This document shows positions 1-12,600 of a stretch of DNA of 64,000 nt, in pieces (within the stretch, counting starts at the first letter, position 1; every line of letters begins with the position of its first letter). The stretch lies in contig JAIWNF010000080.1 in assembly GCA_025093555.1 (NCBI GenBank), positions 62,001 to 126,000 of the forward strand. Direction: 5' to 3'. The notes under the pieces are model-generated. The model searched no databases, was not told the origin of the DNA, and worked only from the letters and a program-made list of their open reading frames with translations. This DNA is from Circinella umbellata. Taxonomy: Eukaryota; Mucoromycota; Mucoromycetes; Mucorales; Lichtheimiaceae. A program made the translations under genes and the position numbers.

Positions 1-757
1 CTTCGTATATTGGGAGCTGTTGGGTTTTTGGTTACGATGATGGATGTGTCATTAAGAAGTGCATATGCGCGTTCAGCTGATAAAAAGATATCATTTTATA
101 TATTGTTGTATAACAATAAAGTGATTTTTTAGGTACCGCATGAACCATAAAATTGTTAATAGCGGGTGAGAAGAAAATGAAGAAGAGTACAATTAAAATA
201 AATGAACGGAAAGAAGAAATCATTAGCTGTCGAACGAAAAATAAAAGTAAAAAATATATATATAATTCGCTTTCCCTTAACGACTTACCTTGTGCTTCAC
301 TATGGAATTGGATGTGGCCAGCTATGATACGTCGAACACCTTTGTAGTAGTATTCATTGAGGCCGGCTGATTGGCTATTGTGATCAGTTGATGTGGTTAA
401 ATTTGAATATGCCGCTATTCTTTTTGAAATAGTGAGTATATAAAATATATAAAAAAACTATATGTGCTCTCTCTCTTTTTCTCTTTATGATTCCGTATAA
501 TAATCTCTGTGTATTCAACATGAAAAACTAAATTCGATCTTGCTTTGTGGTGGAGGGGTGGAATTCATAATACTACTATATTTGGAGTAAAAAAAAATAA
601 CTTACTCAAGAGATTGTTCTTGCTGCTTATCGTTATAACTGGAAAATATTTCGATCAGTTCAGAATTGTAACGAACAAGGAAGTTCTCTTCGTCATCATC
701 TATTTGTGGTGCAAGTACAAACACTTTTTCATGATCTTCGTTGAAAAACCGCGCCAT
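1..757 (-). CDS. Unrecognised protein, N-terminal part (gene runs off window start)
   Basis: Three exons read in one frame on the minus strand: 757-606 (ATG at 757), 419-289 and 76-1. They join at GTAAGT-type donors (605, 288) and at AG acceptors just before 419 and 76. The splice phases are 2 and 1 and they agree. The visible product is about 119 residues and continues beyond the window. It starts MARFFNEDHEKVF, has an acidic patch (IDDDEENF), then a polar stretch and a segment with YYYKGVRRI and AERAYALLND. I recognise no domain. The acceptor of exon 2 is an unusual AAAAAG, so that boundary is the weakest point. No function is proposed. Confidence 0.6.
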
Positions 758-1089
758 TATTTTTTTTCTCGTTGTTGCTAAATTATAATGCTGACTGTAA
801 CCTGCGTCTTCGTCTTCACTATGATATAGTTACTATTGTTTTGAATAGTATTTGTATTTTGTTGTCATTAACAAACGACACACAGCTTCGCTTTTTTATT
901 TTACTATTTGAACGAAAAAAGGAGGAAAATGTATATTTTTTTTAGGAAAACGTGATTCCGGTTTTATATTGTTATATACCCCATCCCACCCTCGTTCCCA
1001 TCATTCTTTTTTCTCCTATATTTTTTTTTGGTACCTGCAGTAAAAATAGTTATACTGCTATTTTTTATTGGTATGTTGGCTTTTTTGTC

Positions 1090-1120
<31 letters not shown>

Positions 1121-4100
1121 TGGCTGGAAATTTTTTTTTATGCCGTAGGTCGCTTTTTCTTCGGTAAAAGTATCAACATACAAAAAGTTAGGCTATAACG
1201 AATCGTTGTTATTCGTGGGTATATATTGTCCGTTGTCAAGGGGTACTTGTTGAGCTGTTTGCTGTTTTGCTCAAAGATGTTGTCTATTTGTATATAAAAA
1301 AGAAAAATAAAATAAAATAAAAAACAGAAAGAAAAACGTGTGTATGTGTACTTGTGCGTCGACCTCTGTCTTAAAAAGATCATCAGCCTATTACTTGTAT
1401 AGTTTTTTTTTTTTTTTTTTTGTGAAAAAGAATATCGGCCAGTTTTGGTATGTTGCTCAATTCTTTGAACTTCGTGTATCACAGGACCTGTCTTTTAAGG
1501 TAAAAAAAAATGGATATTACCTCTTTCTCATGAGGATAAAAAGATAATCTTGGTTGCAAAGTTTAACTTTTATGCTTTTTGTATAGTTAATAATTGGTAA
1601 AATTATAAAACGAAGTAAAAAAAAGCTTGCATAAGAATCATTATTACTCTTATAATAAACTAATTATATACTGCAGTTCACCAATTTTTTTTCAGAGAAA
1701 AGAGAGAACCAAGGGGAAAAAATAATACAGAAAGAGAACACCCAGACTATCATCATTATTATTATTATAATCAGCTCAAAAAAGTAGCTAATGGGAATTT
1801 TTATATTTATTTTTTCAACACCAATGGCATTTGTAGGTGATCTTTTTTTGTGATATTCATTTTCTTCTTCCTTCTTAATTAGTCAAACACCAACTTTAAT
1901 ACTATTATATATAATAAATATAATAAATAACTGAAAAGGGGAGGGTGAGGAGACAAAGCTGATCAATTATTTTTTTTTTCTTTTCTTTATGTCATTTTTT
2001 ACCTTCTTTTCAATCAGTTGTACAACAATGTATTTCTCTTTGCTTCAAAAAATCACAAGAGAGCAAATGAAAGAAAGAAATTTAAACTTACTTATTACTT
2101 GCCGAATCACCGTAGCCTTCCTTTTCCTATCTTTTTGTCCATCTCTCTTTTTTTTTGTGCCAGTCAATGCCCTATGCGACTCTATTACTATATATTAAGA
2201 ATAAAATGTTTAAAAAAAGTATTAATAGTAACCATAGAGAAAAGTAGGACAACAACCATTATTTTTATAACACCCATTATTGTTAACCACGTCATCTGTG
2301 TCCTATCAAATAAGAACGAATTCATATTTTGCTGCAGGAGTACATAACCTATTCAGGTGCTGTCAATACCGCGATAGTGGGATATCAAGCTACCTTCCTT
2401 CTTTTCTTTAATGTTTATTTTTTATCTGTGTCATCAATCTATAAGCTTCAATGACTTGCCTAGTTTTGTTTAATTAGATAAATATCATCACCAATAAAAA
2501 TAAAAGAACATCCTTCCTGTATTTCACAGACATTATATTAGTGGGAGTGATTTCTTTCATTGACGTTCCGTTCGTCTGTCGTATGAATAACCTCGAAGTA
2601 GGCGGTGAATGGAGTAATTATTTAATAGATGATAATTATTTTGATTAAAAAAAAGAACTTTGATATCCTTTTTAACTTCTCTTTTCTTCCGTTCGCTATA
2701 AACAGTAGACTGTAAGAAAAAAAATATTCTTTAGTTAAGGGAACTGAATAAAAGAATTTGGAAGCACCGAAAAAATATTACTATAGATATATTAGTAGTA
2801 GCAGAAATCCAGCTCCACAGAGTTTGTGCTACAAATTTTGAAGTAACACAGAAATTCGGGGTCTCGGTTTTTTTTTTAATTGACACTAGAAGCCTTCAAA
2901 GTTTCTTGGTTCAGCTTAACTATCAATCAACTATCAAGAAGCCATCGTCAATACTATATGTTAATTGACCTTGGAGAATTATGGATACGCTGAGGAAACA
3001 AAATAATATAAGAAATCAGATTGTTATGGTGATCATGAAGTTAGGCTGAGCTGAGAATAGTACCAGTGCTGGCAATGGTGGTATCGGCATTTTTATTTAT
3101 TTTTCGGTTCTGGTACCCGCAATAATTATTTGCACATGTCAAGGAATAAATTTCGAGAACAAAAATAAGTGAAGAGCAGGAGATTGAAATAGTTAAGTAA
3201 TAAAGAAGTCCAATAATCAAATTGCAGCTACTACTACGTTATTAGAAGTTCTCTCAAATGGCTCACTCCTGTTGTTCTGTCGGATGCTACTAGTTGTATA
3301 TGTATAAAACATCAGTTATTTTCCATCTTTCTTTGACTTGTTAATATTTGGACTACGAAGCAAAGCAGCAACCTTTAAATTCCAGATTCAATTTTGATAT
3401 TGTGACCAGATGGCGCATAGTTACCAATTAATAAACATGTATAAATCATTACTATATACCATTTTGGTAGCATATTATTATTGTACAACATCATCATACT
3501 AATAGTAACTTACATAGCGAACATGTTATCTTGGCATGATAAGATAGGACTCGTGTGGAAGTATTACGCTTCTTAAGAAATACACAGTAAGCGCAGCTTG
3601 GGTATGTATATAGCCGCTTTTACTATTCGAGTACAAAAGCAATTTGTTCGCGTTGTATTCGAAAAAAAAAATAAGTCTTTCTACGTTGACTACTTTTTGC
3701 TTCCCTTCTTTAAGTGGATTAACATTGAATTAGCTAACCTAATATAAAATTGGTGTCGATGCGCAGAGAAACGTTGGGACTTTTCCAATGAGATCTACGT
3801 ACCACAAAAAAAAAAGGTGCGGCAAATTATTTCAGAAGATAGTAATTTTTTAAAGCACTCTGATATACAACAGTCATCGAATGAAACATTTATTATTTAT
3901 GATTCGTTTGGAAGAAACATCATTTGCTGAAACATTTTGACACTTTTACACTATTTCCTCATAATTAAGACCTTGGTATGTATGTAGTGCGAATGTTATA
4001 TAAAAAATACTACTGCTGAAGTGTAACGAAACTAAATAATTAATAAGTATGAATATGATTATGCCAGATCTAGTGATAGTTCTGGCATTTAGTTTAAGTA

Positions 4101-4280
4101 GATAACAAGTTTGTGCTAAATAAATATTTCAGGTAAATATGTTTTGCGGGCCTCTCATCTTTTGACCCTTCTATTATTATTAACTTTACTAATCGCTTGT
4201 TGAACTTCAACCGCAAGATATAATAAAAATAATATTTTTCAGTTAACATGAAGCATGGATTTGAAGATTATAAGTATTAG
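758..4280. other. AT-rich spacer, no gene seen
   Basis: About 3.5 kb of AT-rich sequence with many homopolymer runs and an ATT trinucleotide microsatellite near 1090-1120. Open frames here are short, low in complexity and unsupported by splice sites or recognisable motifs. I see no RNA gene. Confidence 0.6.
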
Positions 4281-4380
4281 TTATCTCCCGCGTCAGTGGT
4301 AATAAGGCATTTATCAAGCCCGAGGGACGGAGTTCCCGAGGGCTTTATAACGCCACAATTACCACTGACAAGGGGGATAA
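4281..4380. repeat. Foldback (palindromic) element
   Basis: The outer arms 4281-4303 and 4358-4380 are inverted copies sharing the core GTCAGTGGTAAT, read as ATTACCACTGAC on the right. An inner pair, AAGCCC/GGGCTT, flanks a near-palindromic centre containing GAGGGACGG and TTCCCGAGG. The GC-rich core stands out from the surrounding AT-rich DNA. The shape is that of a small non-autonomous foldback element or MITE; the family is not recognised. Confidence 0.7.
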
Positions 4381-4480
4381 GTAATTTATCTCACCAAAAA
4401 AAGCGGGATGATAAGTAATAAAAAGGGCAACCGGGATGATAAGTAACAAAAAAGGCAACCGGGAGTAATAAGTGATATAT
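4373..4480. repeat. Short direct repeats next to the foldback element
   Basis: The motif GGGATGATAAGTAA occurs at 4405-4418 and 4433-4446. Related forms lie at 4373 (GGGGATAAGTAA) and 4461 (GGGAGTAATAAGTGA). The spacers are A-rich and end in GGCAACC. The repeats also match the outer end of the foldback arm (TTATCTCCC/GGGGGATAA), so they probably belong to the same element. Confidence 0.6.
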
Positions 4481-4640
4481 AGCTACATTTTTTTACAATT
4501 TTTACTTAAGAAAAATTTCGGTACGTGTGATAACATTTCATATCATCCATTTTAACTACTACAGTTCTTATTGAACGGAGAAAGTTATCATCATTGTTGA
4601 TTAAAAGCTACGAAATATATCATTAAAATGTAGCTTTGTT

Positions 4641-4820
4641 GGGCTTCGGTAATTCTGCAGTAAATTTCTGCAGTAATTTCCTGCAGTAGTGACCGGACTT
4701 TCCCGGGTAAACACCGAACAAACATGCAGCATTTACTTATAAAAATTTACTGCAGCTTTCCTTAATAGGAAGGCTGCAGTAGTAGAGTCTGCAGTAATGA
4801 GAAAACTGCAGTGGTAGTAC
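4641..4820 (+). repeat. Left terminal inverted repeat of the MULE
   Basis: This 180-bp repeat matches the reverse complement of 8732-8911 with only a few substitutions apart from the first 20 bases. It contains seven CTGCAG palindromes, most followed by TA, which are candidate subterminal transposase-binding sites. It also carries GTGACCGGACTTTCCCGGG and GAACAAACATGCAGCA, both conserved in the right copy. Confidence 0.92.
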
Positions 4821-5079
4821 AAGAGGCCAAAGGACAGCTACACATGACCATATAACGCCAAGTTTTTTCTTTCTTTTTTCTATAATTACAAGAATCATCT
4901 CGAGTACTTTAAATCAAACTTCTCACTCTAAATACTTTGAACTTCAATTCTCATAATCTAGTGCATGTAATTAAATACTATATGTATAGCAAGCTTACTT
5001 ATGAATTCTCAAGCGCGAATTTGAAACAGCTAAAGCATGCAATTAGACTTTAACTTTTGAATTATTTTATTTAGTTACT

Positions 5080-8000
5080 ATGTCCGATTCGAACTTACCT
5101 GAGCGAAAAAACATGTTTAATCAATTTCCATCTGGAGATTATACGGATACAATTTATCCACAAAGGAATTCTATCACTGGGGAGTTCAAGATTGATGAAT
5201 TCACAAGAATTGGCTGGAGCATGCGTAATTATAACAATCACATTGCTACAGATGGCATTACAAGACTCATCACTAAAAGATGTAATGGCATTGTGCGATG
5301 TCAAACGGAAAATTGTGATATGAAAGGAACTGCATTGAAACCTGGTTCAGCTTCGCTGCATACACAGAACAAATGTAAAAAAGGGTGCCTTAGTTGCAAG
5401 CGACCATTGATTCATATTGATTGTCAATATATAGCGAAATTTAGTTTTTCAGGTGGAAAGTGTAGTGTGGAACCAGGCAATCGTCCCGGTCAAAATTATC
5501 ATACACACGATTCCTATATTAACAATAAATTGAACAACAATCAAAAAGAACAATTAATGGAACATATCAAGGCTGGCGTGTCACCTAAAGAGCTGCATAT
5601 GGGGATGAGCAAAAAAAGGTAAATGGATAATTTTATTTTGTCGACAATAGAAGTTTGCTGCATAGTTATTTAAGCAAGAACAAAACTTAAACCTTGCAAC
5701 AATGATTTTTTATACATTATAATAGAGATGATTTACATCCTGCACGTGAAATACATCCATCCTTGCAAAACAAGGATAAGCTTACATATGAGATGAAGAA
5801 AATCCGCAATGAGGACCAAAATAAACCTACTTCAGCAGGGACTGATTCATTGAAAGAGTTTCTTGATCTTCAAGATGAATATCCTGGATATATTTCTGAA
5901 TGTTCATTATTAAGGGGACAGTTCATTGTTGCCGCATATCCACCAAAACTACAAACCATCTTGGATCCTAGTGCACATCCCTTCGTCACAGATGTTACAT
6001 TCTCTGTATTTGAAAAAGGATACTATCTTTGTACTTCAATGCTATTCTGTGAATGCTTACAAAGAAATGTGGTTGCTTTCTCTGCTATCTTGAATGGACT
6101 CACATCGATGGATTTTGAATTGTATTTTCTTGTATTATTTGATACTTATAAAATTACATTTGATAGTGAATTTATGGGAGTAGTTATGGATTTCTCAGAC
6201 GCACAAAGGGCTGGTTTTCTTCAGGCATACGAGAAAATAACTGGACGCGATGATGGAATCAAGTATGTCAAAGGATGCAGTGTCCATTATGAAACCAACA
6301 TAAAAAAACTTTGCCAATCCTATGTCAATGATATACACAATGGTGACGAAAAAAAGAAAATGGAGATTCAAAAAGAACTACTTTTGCTTCGTGTTGTCGA
6401 TACTAGAAAAAAGTACAAGAATATTCTGGAGAAAGTTGTCAATATGTACCCTAATTCTCGTAGTTTTATTAACTGGTGGAACCGTAAGGAAGTCCGTGGC
6501 ACTATATTTCCTGCTGTTTCTACAATGCATAACGGTTTATTCACTCATTATACCCACACTACAAACGCTGTCGAGTCATTTCATAATGCTATATACAAAC
6601 TTACCAAAAAACGCCAAAGCATTATTGTCAATTTACGAAACATACTAAAATACATTGAAAACGAAGAAGAATCATATGCACATTACCTTCGTGGAATTCC
6701 AACATTCTATGGCTTAAACAACGAAACACGGAAAAGAAGAAAATCGATCAAAAAACGAAAAAACAAAAAAAGAAAAATTGACAACTACAAAAACGATGGC
6801 CGTGCTCCTGATAACAAACAGGCACTGAGAAAGGCAAATAAAAAAAACAGAAAATATGTTATTGAGGTCAGTGATTGCGATGAAGATGAAAGTGATGGTA
6901 GCACTTCTGATGTTGGTGATAACAAGAAATTCGAAACGTTCATGAGGGTGATGCCACTAAATGGTGATATTGACACTGACGAAGAATTTCCTTGGCTTGA
7001 TGAACATCAAGCTGATAACGACGAAGAAAATGAAGAAAATGACGAAGAAAACGGTGATGAAAGTAGTGTTGAAAATGGTGTTGAAAGTGATGAAGCAAAC
7101 GGTGATGAAAGTGATGAAGAAAACGATGATGAAAGTGATGAAGAAAACGATGATGAAAGTGATGAAGAAAACGATGATAAAAGTGATGAAGAAAACGATG
7201 ATAAAAGTGATGAAGAAAACGATGGTGGCAGTAAAGAAGATGAAGATGATGATGCTAATAAAGAAAATGGAAGTGGAAGAAGAATTGACGACGAGGACAA
7301 GTGGCAACAGCAGCCACAATTAAAAGATAAAGAAAAAATGGAAGATGAGTCAGGTTTACCAGGAGAGTATTATTCTGGTTATCTGCTCAACCTGTTGGAC
7401 AATAGCTATGGCTCTTGTTATATCGATGCACCTATGGAAATGCTCTTACACTCAATATTACCAAGTATACCTGAAGTTGACCGTAAATTTGATATAAATA
7501 ATTCCTATGATGAAATATTAAAAAAAGCATATAAGCTTTATAGCAGTAACAATATCATAAATCGAGAGAAGGGGATGCAGGTATTGCGAGAATTTATTTG
7601 GAAGCATCCTAATTTCCCAAAAGGTACGTTTAATGATACAGCTTTATTGTTTGAACATTTTCTATCGCACATGTCAAACGAAATCCAGCAGCTGTTTGCA
7701 GTACACGCACAACGTATAACAACATGCGCCGATAAAGAAAGCCATGCAGTTATTCATGAAGAGGAAAGTGGATACAAAGTCCTGATCCATATATCCTTCT
7801 ATCAAGTTTTTTCAAGAAAACGAAATATCACACATAACGAACAAGAAACATGTGATGTATTTTCGACTTTTATTTATAACCATTTAACAAATAAAAAAGT
7901 GGGCAGAAAGTGTGCTGTGGCTTTATGCCCATCGTTAGCAACAAGGAAGAACACTCTTGTTAGTTTCCCAAGATTCTTATTCATACAAGATCATACTGCA

Positions 8001-8276
8001 GCTCAAACCGGCGATAACATGCTAGAATATCCTAAAAAATTAGATATTCAAGGCCATAAATACACCCTCCATGCTCGCATCAATTCAAAGACACGCACAG
8101 GTTTCCACTATTATACAATTGCTACAATACCAAATAGAGGTATTCCTTTTATTGGTACCATCGATAATATGGCTGGATATATTTCAATTCCCTCCATACG
8201 TCACAATAGAAAAAATCAACTACAACAATCGCCCAATTATCCAGTCATAGTATGCTACCACAAGGATGACTGTTAA
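5080..8276 (+). CDS. MULE transposase with GCM-like zinc finger and C-terminal USP-like cysteine protease domain
   Basis: Exon 1 is 5080-5618 and exon 2 is 5726-8276. The GTAAAT donor and TAG acceptor join them in phase 2, giving one 1029-residue protein. Domains in order: a WRKY-GCM1-like zinc finger at about residues 68-143 (C68, C74, C79, C99, C103, C106, C115, then the HTH motif with H141 and H143); a MULE DDE core with D269 (TDVTF), D335/D338 (VVMDFSDAQRAGF), a GCSVHYE motif, and E463 (NAVESFHN); a basic stretch (KRRKSIKKRKNKKRK); an acidic linker built from repeated DEENDDES units; then from about residue 730 a region shaped like a ubiquitin-specific protease. In that region a Cys box reads NSYGSCYIDAPMEMLL (C744) and a His box reads GFHYYTIATI (H974). 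The transposase should bind the TIRs and catalyse cut-and-paste movement. The protease role is inferred from two motifs only: deubiquitinase or SUMO protease, perhaps catalytically active. Confidence 0.88.
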
Positions 8277-8731
8277 AGTTACCTTTTATACTCACCGTTT
8301 TTTTCTTAAAATCTAGATTTCTCTTTTACTTAATATATTTATAAGTTTTTTTTTCTGCCCATCATATTGTTATTTTTCTTATTATTATATTATCTTGAAT
8401 CATTATATCTATTTATTATTTTCTCTTCGTTTAATTAAATATATACACTATATTACTGCAAATATCTCTTGATGTAATTGTAATGGATAATTGTGATTAC
8501 AAAGCAATTTCTGCAGAGTCTGGTTAACTAAACGATGGATTGGGGGCTCCATAGTGCAAGTATTTTTTTCTTATGAAAAAATTATTAAAACAATTCTTAT
8601 ATCTGATAGCTCAGAATTTAAATAAATATGACTAATGATAATGTAAATCCCATAGTGAGCGATAAAAATAATAAAAAGAATTATAATATTCGGGTTACTT
8701 CATTCTTCTGATAATATATGATCTATGTTGA

Positions 8732-8911
8732 GTACAACTACTGCAGCTTTCTCATTACTGCAGACTCTGCTACTGCAGCCTTCCTATTAAGGAAAGCTGC
8801 AGTAAATTTTTATAAGTAATTGCTGCATGTTTGTTCGGTGTTTGCCCGGGAAAGTCCGGTCACTACTGCAGGAAATTACTGCAGAAATTTACTGCAGAAA
8901 CACCCAAGCTC
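8732..8911 (-). repeat. Right terminal inverted repeat of the MULE
   Basis: Inverted copy of 4641-4820. Differences from the left copy are single substitutions (for example CCCGGGC against CCCGGGT), plus divergence in the outermost 20 bases. The 9-bp duplication AGCTTTGTT follows at 8912-8920. Confidence 0.92.
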
Positions 8912-8920
8912 AGCTTTGTT

Positions 8921-9645
8921 GAATCAAGATCGACATTTATCTCTTTGTGAATAGAGTATATAAAATTTACTCTTACTAGAATAATTTCTCTTTAACTATG
9001 ACCACCGTATGTTGCTAAGGTCTCATATTATTTACTTATTTTATTACATAATTTCATGGTTGATAACATCGAAACATTTTGAACTTTTTACAATATAATT
9101 ACTTTTTGATACAATTAACAGAACAGTATCATGATCTGCATCTGATAATATTATTTGTGTTCTAGTTAATAAACTTATATGAATAAAGTATCCCGCGCTT
9201 TATATCTTTATTAACATAAGTTGGAAGTCATATCCTTAAAAAATCAAAGTAACATAGTTGAATTATTCATAGTTTCTTACTTCGGCATTTATAATGCGTA
9301 ATTTTACACTAGAAAACATATTAGCCAATCTAATCTTTTATAATCATCAATATTCATCCAAAAAAAAATTGCATTTCATGAACAGTACTATAAGGTATAT
9401 ATTTATTAATTTTTCACCCACAATTTGGCACTTATACAATTCCTGGGAATAAATTGAGGGAAGGGGAAAAATTTAAATGCTCTTAAATGGTCCATGAATA
9501 ACAGTGGATGTTTGACTTGCACCTATAATAATATAATAAAATAATTAAGAGAAGAAGAAAAAAGGGGAAAAGGGAAAGGGAAAAAGGGGTGACACTAGAC
9601 TCAAAGTAGTATTTATTTATTCGTTTAAAAAAAGGTAGCGGGAAG
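8921..9645. other. AT-rich spacer
   Basis: About 725 bp between the transposon and the end of the broken gene downstream. It includes a purine-rich tract (about 9545-9592, GAAGAAG then GGGAAAAGGG). No gene is seen. Confidence 0.6.
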
Positions 9646-12600
9646 TTATCTGTTATTTCGTGTCGGTTGAGTTCGTGTTACTGCGCGTCCTGCCGGACGT
9701 CTCGGTACATGTCTTAGCACGTACGGTGTATATTGATACCTTTGCCCATCAACGTAGGCGTAAGGTCTTGATCTTCCCGTTATTGTGGATTCCATGGTCA
9801 TATTACGCGCATGATTTTGTAATCGTTGTATAAGATTACTATAGAATTTTCTTTATATTAGAGAACACGCTTTATTTGACCAAAAAAAAAATCAGTCGTC
9901 CCATTCATTAATACATACCCATGATTAGGCGTTTGGTCTATATAGTGCAGCCATACCGATTGTTCGAACTGGGTTCCATGCTGTCTTACGACTTGGCGCA
10001 AGGTTCCGAACAAATATAGCTCTGGAGGAGCAAACTTACTAGTGAATCTGTATGGGTGGTTATGGTTGGGCAAATGTTGTTGCAAGAATAAATCAATGAT
10101 ACGCTGCCAATCAAACGTCGGGTTGTCGGCCTCTTGTTGGACGAAATCGCGCAGTGGTATCTCAAACCGATTTAGCGTTCGGCGAAAACAAATAAAATAT
10201 GAAGTACGAGCCTTCAACAATAAGAACCAATCATCAATAAATTTTCTATCATCATGTGGTTGACGAACTTGTGGTATCTCTTCTTCTGCTCGTTGATCTT
10301 GAATCTGTGTATCCGCAATAGATTGAATATGTTGATTTACTAATTGTTCTTGTGTTTGATGGTTATTCGATACACGACGTCTTCTAATAGCTCGACCACT
10401 ACCACCACGACCACCACGAGCTGTTCCACGTGCAGATTGAGCTTGTGGATACGAAAAATCGAGACGGTTGTTTCCTTGTGTTTTTAACACCTATATGTAA
10501 TTAATAGTAATAATATATTATTAGAAGCTTATTCCAGCTCGCAACATTATAGCTACTATTATAGATAAAACAAGCAAAAAAGATAAAGGCAATTACCAAT
10601 GCAGATTCACACACATCAGGATCAAAGTCGAGTATTTGATTTCCTTGGTATGATTTCCCAACGAAAATTCCTTCTTGTTCTGAACTAAACTGGGTAAACG
10701 TCTCGTCGTTAAATACACAACAATGAATTTTTCCTTGAGTATCACATAACACTGGCTGTCGAATAAAATAATCTATCATTCGGCCTCGTAGGCGAGCATA
10801 AACACCTAACAATGACAGTCTACGCATATCAGTACGTGGTTTTGGTTGTATATGGCTACGGATAAAACGCATATGGTCTTCGAACGCCGCTTCCACAATC
10901 TCTGGTATATTTCTCCAGTTTATATCTGACTGCCATAATTCAGGATTTGTACGCTGGACATGATTATTAATAATACGTGCCTTGCTTAACGACACTCCTG
11001 GTATTGGCGTTGTGCGTTCGGCACCGATACGTTCCGAAATGAGTGCTAATATATGTCTACCCTCTGCAAGGTTGCAAAACCAGTCGCGCCACATACTTGT
11101 AGTATGGCGATTTTGGAAGCTTGGAAGCCGTCGGAGCTCAGGATATTGCTTTCTTTCCAACTCCAACCGCTGTAACGTCCGTTCAGGAGTCCCTGGGCCA
11201 CCCAGAGTTAAGCCATACAGGCTGTGTTTTTGTACCATAGCTGTTCTCGCATAAATAGAAGGTCGGTAAGCCTGCGGTCCTACGGGGGGGGGGGAATTCA
11301 TTAATCTCGGCTCGTAAGAGCGTTCCTTGTATGCGCTCTAATAAAAAAACGTACAGACTGTAGGGTGAGTTTGACATTTTTACTACTAAGCTCATATGGC
11401 ATAATACTATTACTACACTTGTTTATAAAATACATATAAATACAGACCTATAGTTATAATCGATGTCATTTCTATAACTTGGGCTCTTGACCTCTCAAGT
11501 TGATCATTAATATTTCCTTGTTCACATCTTTCATTAAAGAGGCGGAGTGCTTCGTCGCAAAAAGAGCGTGATTTGGGATTGTGAGGTGTAGTACCTCCAA
11601 TAAGCATTTCAATAACAGTGTTGAGAAGAATGATAGTTTTACACCAAGTAAGATGCATAAAACGTAAAATAACTGGACTTGCCGAACCATAGCTCACAAA
11701 ACCAGGGTGAAGATGAGGAACCAAGATTGAGTAATTGGAGGTAGCTACAGGGGAGGATATACTTGGTGTAAAATTAATGTTATGGTCAACAATCGTAGGA
11801 TTTCCTATCATGTTTTTGAATTCACTTTCCCCTAAGGAGTAACTAATATATAAAGGTAAAGATAAAATATATATATTATTATTATAGGCTTTTATTTTTA
11901 ATACAGCCAAAAAAAAAGTCTTAATGGTGCTAGTTTACCTTCCTTGAAAATTGGAAAAAGCCACACTGGTAGCTTGAAAACCGAGAGTGACAATAATTAT
12001 TGTGCTCAAAATTTGCATAACTTCTCCTGATACTGTTACTAGAGCAGTTGGTAAATCACCGCGACGACGGCATCTTGGACGACACGGCCATAGATCATGA
12101 AAGGCTGGGGGGAAGAACTGGCCCGTGATATAACCTGGGAAACAGTATCCAAGTAACGTTCTGGTAACATCTCCGCTGCGGCTACCAGCAAAGAAATGCC
12201 GGAGCTCCGCGAAATCAGAACGTGTAATCTCTTTAGCGAAAATTAAAATAGGAGTTACTGGAGTGTGTCCACCCGTAGGTATAATATGGCGCAAGCGAGG
12301 CAACGCACTGTCGGTGAAGAACTGTATATGTTGTTCTGTTATCAAATTCCTACTAACTGGATCTTCAACACCGAGGGCACCATGGTAGCCCTGATGATAA
12401 ATTCCATAAATTGTATTACGCTGTTGTTGATGAAATTGGTGATCTACATATTATATGGTTGCAGTATTTTCAGGGTCCGTATAAAGATATTCATACGCCA
12501 GGTCATTGTTGCCATAGTGTCGCATAAGGTTAACATCATTTGGATTTGGCTGATAGGCACGGTAAAATCCACCAGGTTGGGAGTTCAGTAAAACTGAACG

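Larger units (their letters stand above)
4641..8911 (+). mobile_element. Complete Mutator-like (MULE) DNA transposon, 4271 bp
   Basis: The element is bounded by terminal inverted repeats of 180 bp and by a perfect 9-bp target duplication, AGCTTTGTT, at 4632-4640 and 8912-8920. Nine-bp duplications are typical of Mutator-like elements. The single gene inside (5080-8276) is uninterrupted and encodes a MULE-type DDE transposase. The ends start GGGCTTCGG (left) and, read inward, GAGCTTGGG (right). The outermost 20 bases have diverged while the rest of the TIR is nearly identical. An intact frame, matching TIRs and a perfect duplication argue for a recent insertion that may still be competent. Confidence 0.93.

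Noticed and set aside
5619..5725. A possible frameshift or stop separating two transposon genes
   Set aside because: A GTAAAT donor and a TAG acceptor join both parts in phase 2 without loss of frame, so this is an intron in one intact gene.
6957..7323. Antisense and shifted open frames over the transposase linker
   Set aside because: They are produced by the GATGAAGAA-type acidic repeat and have simple-repeat composition.
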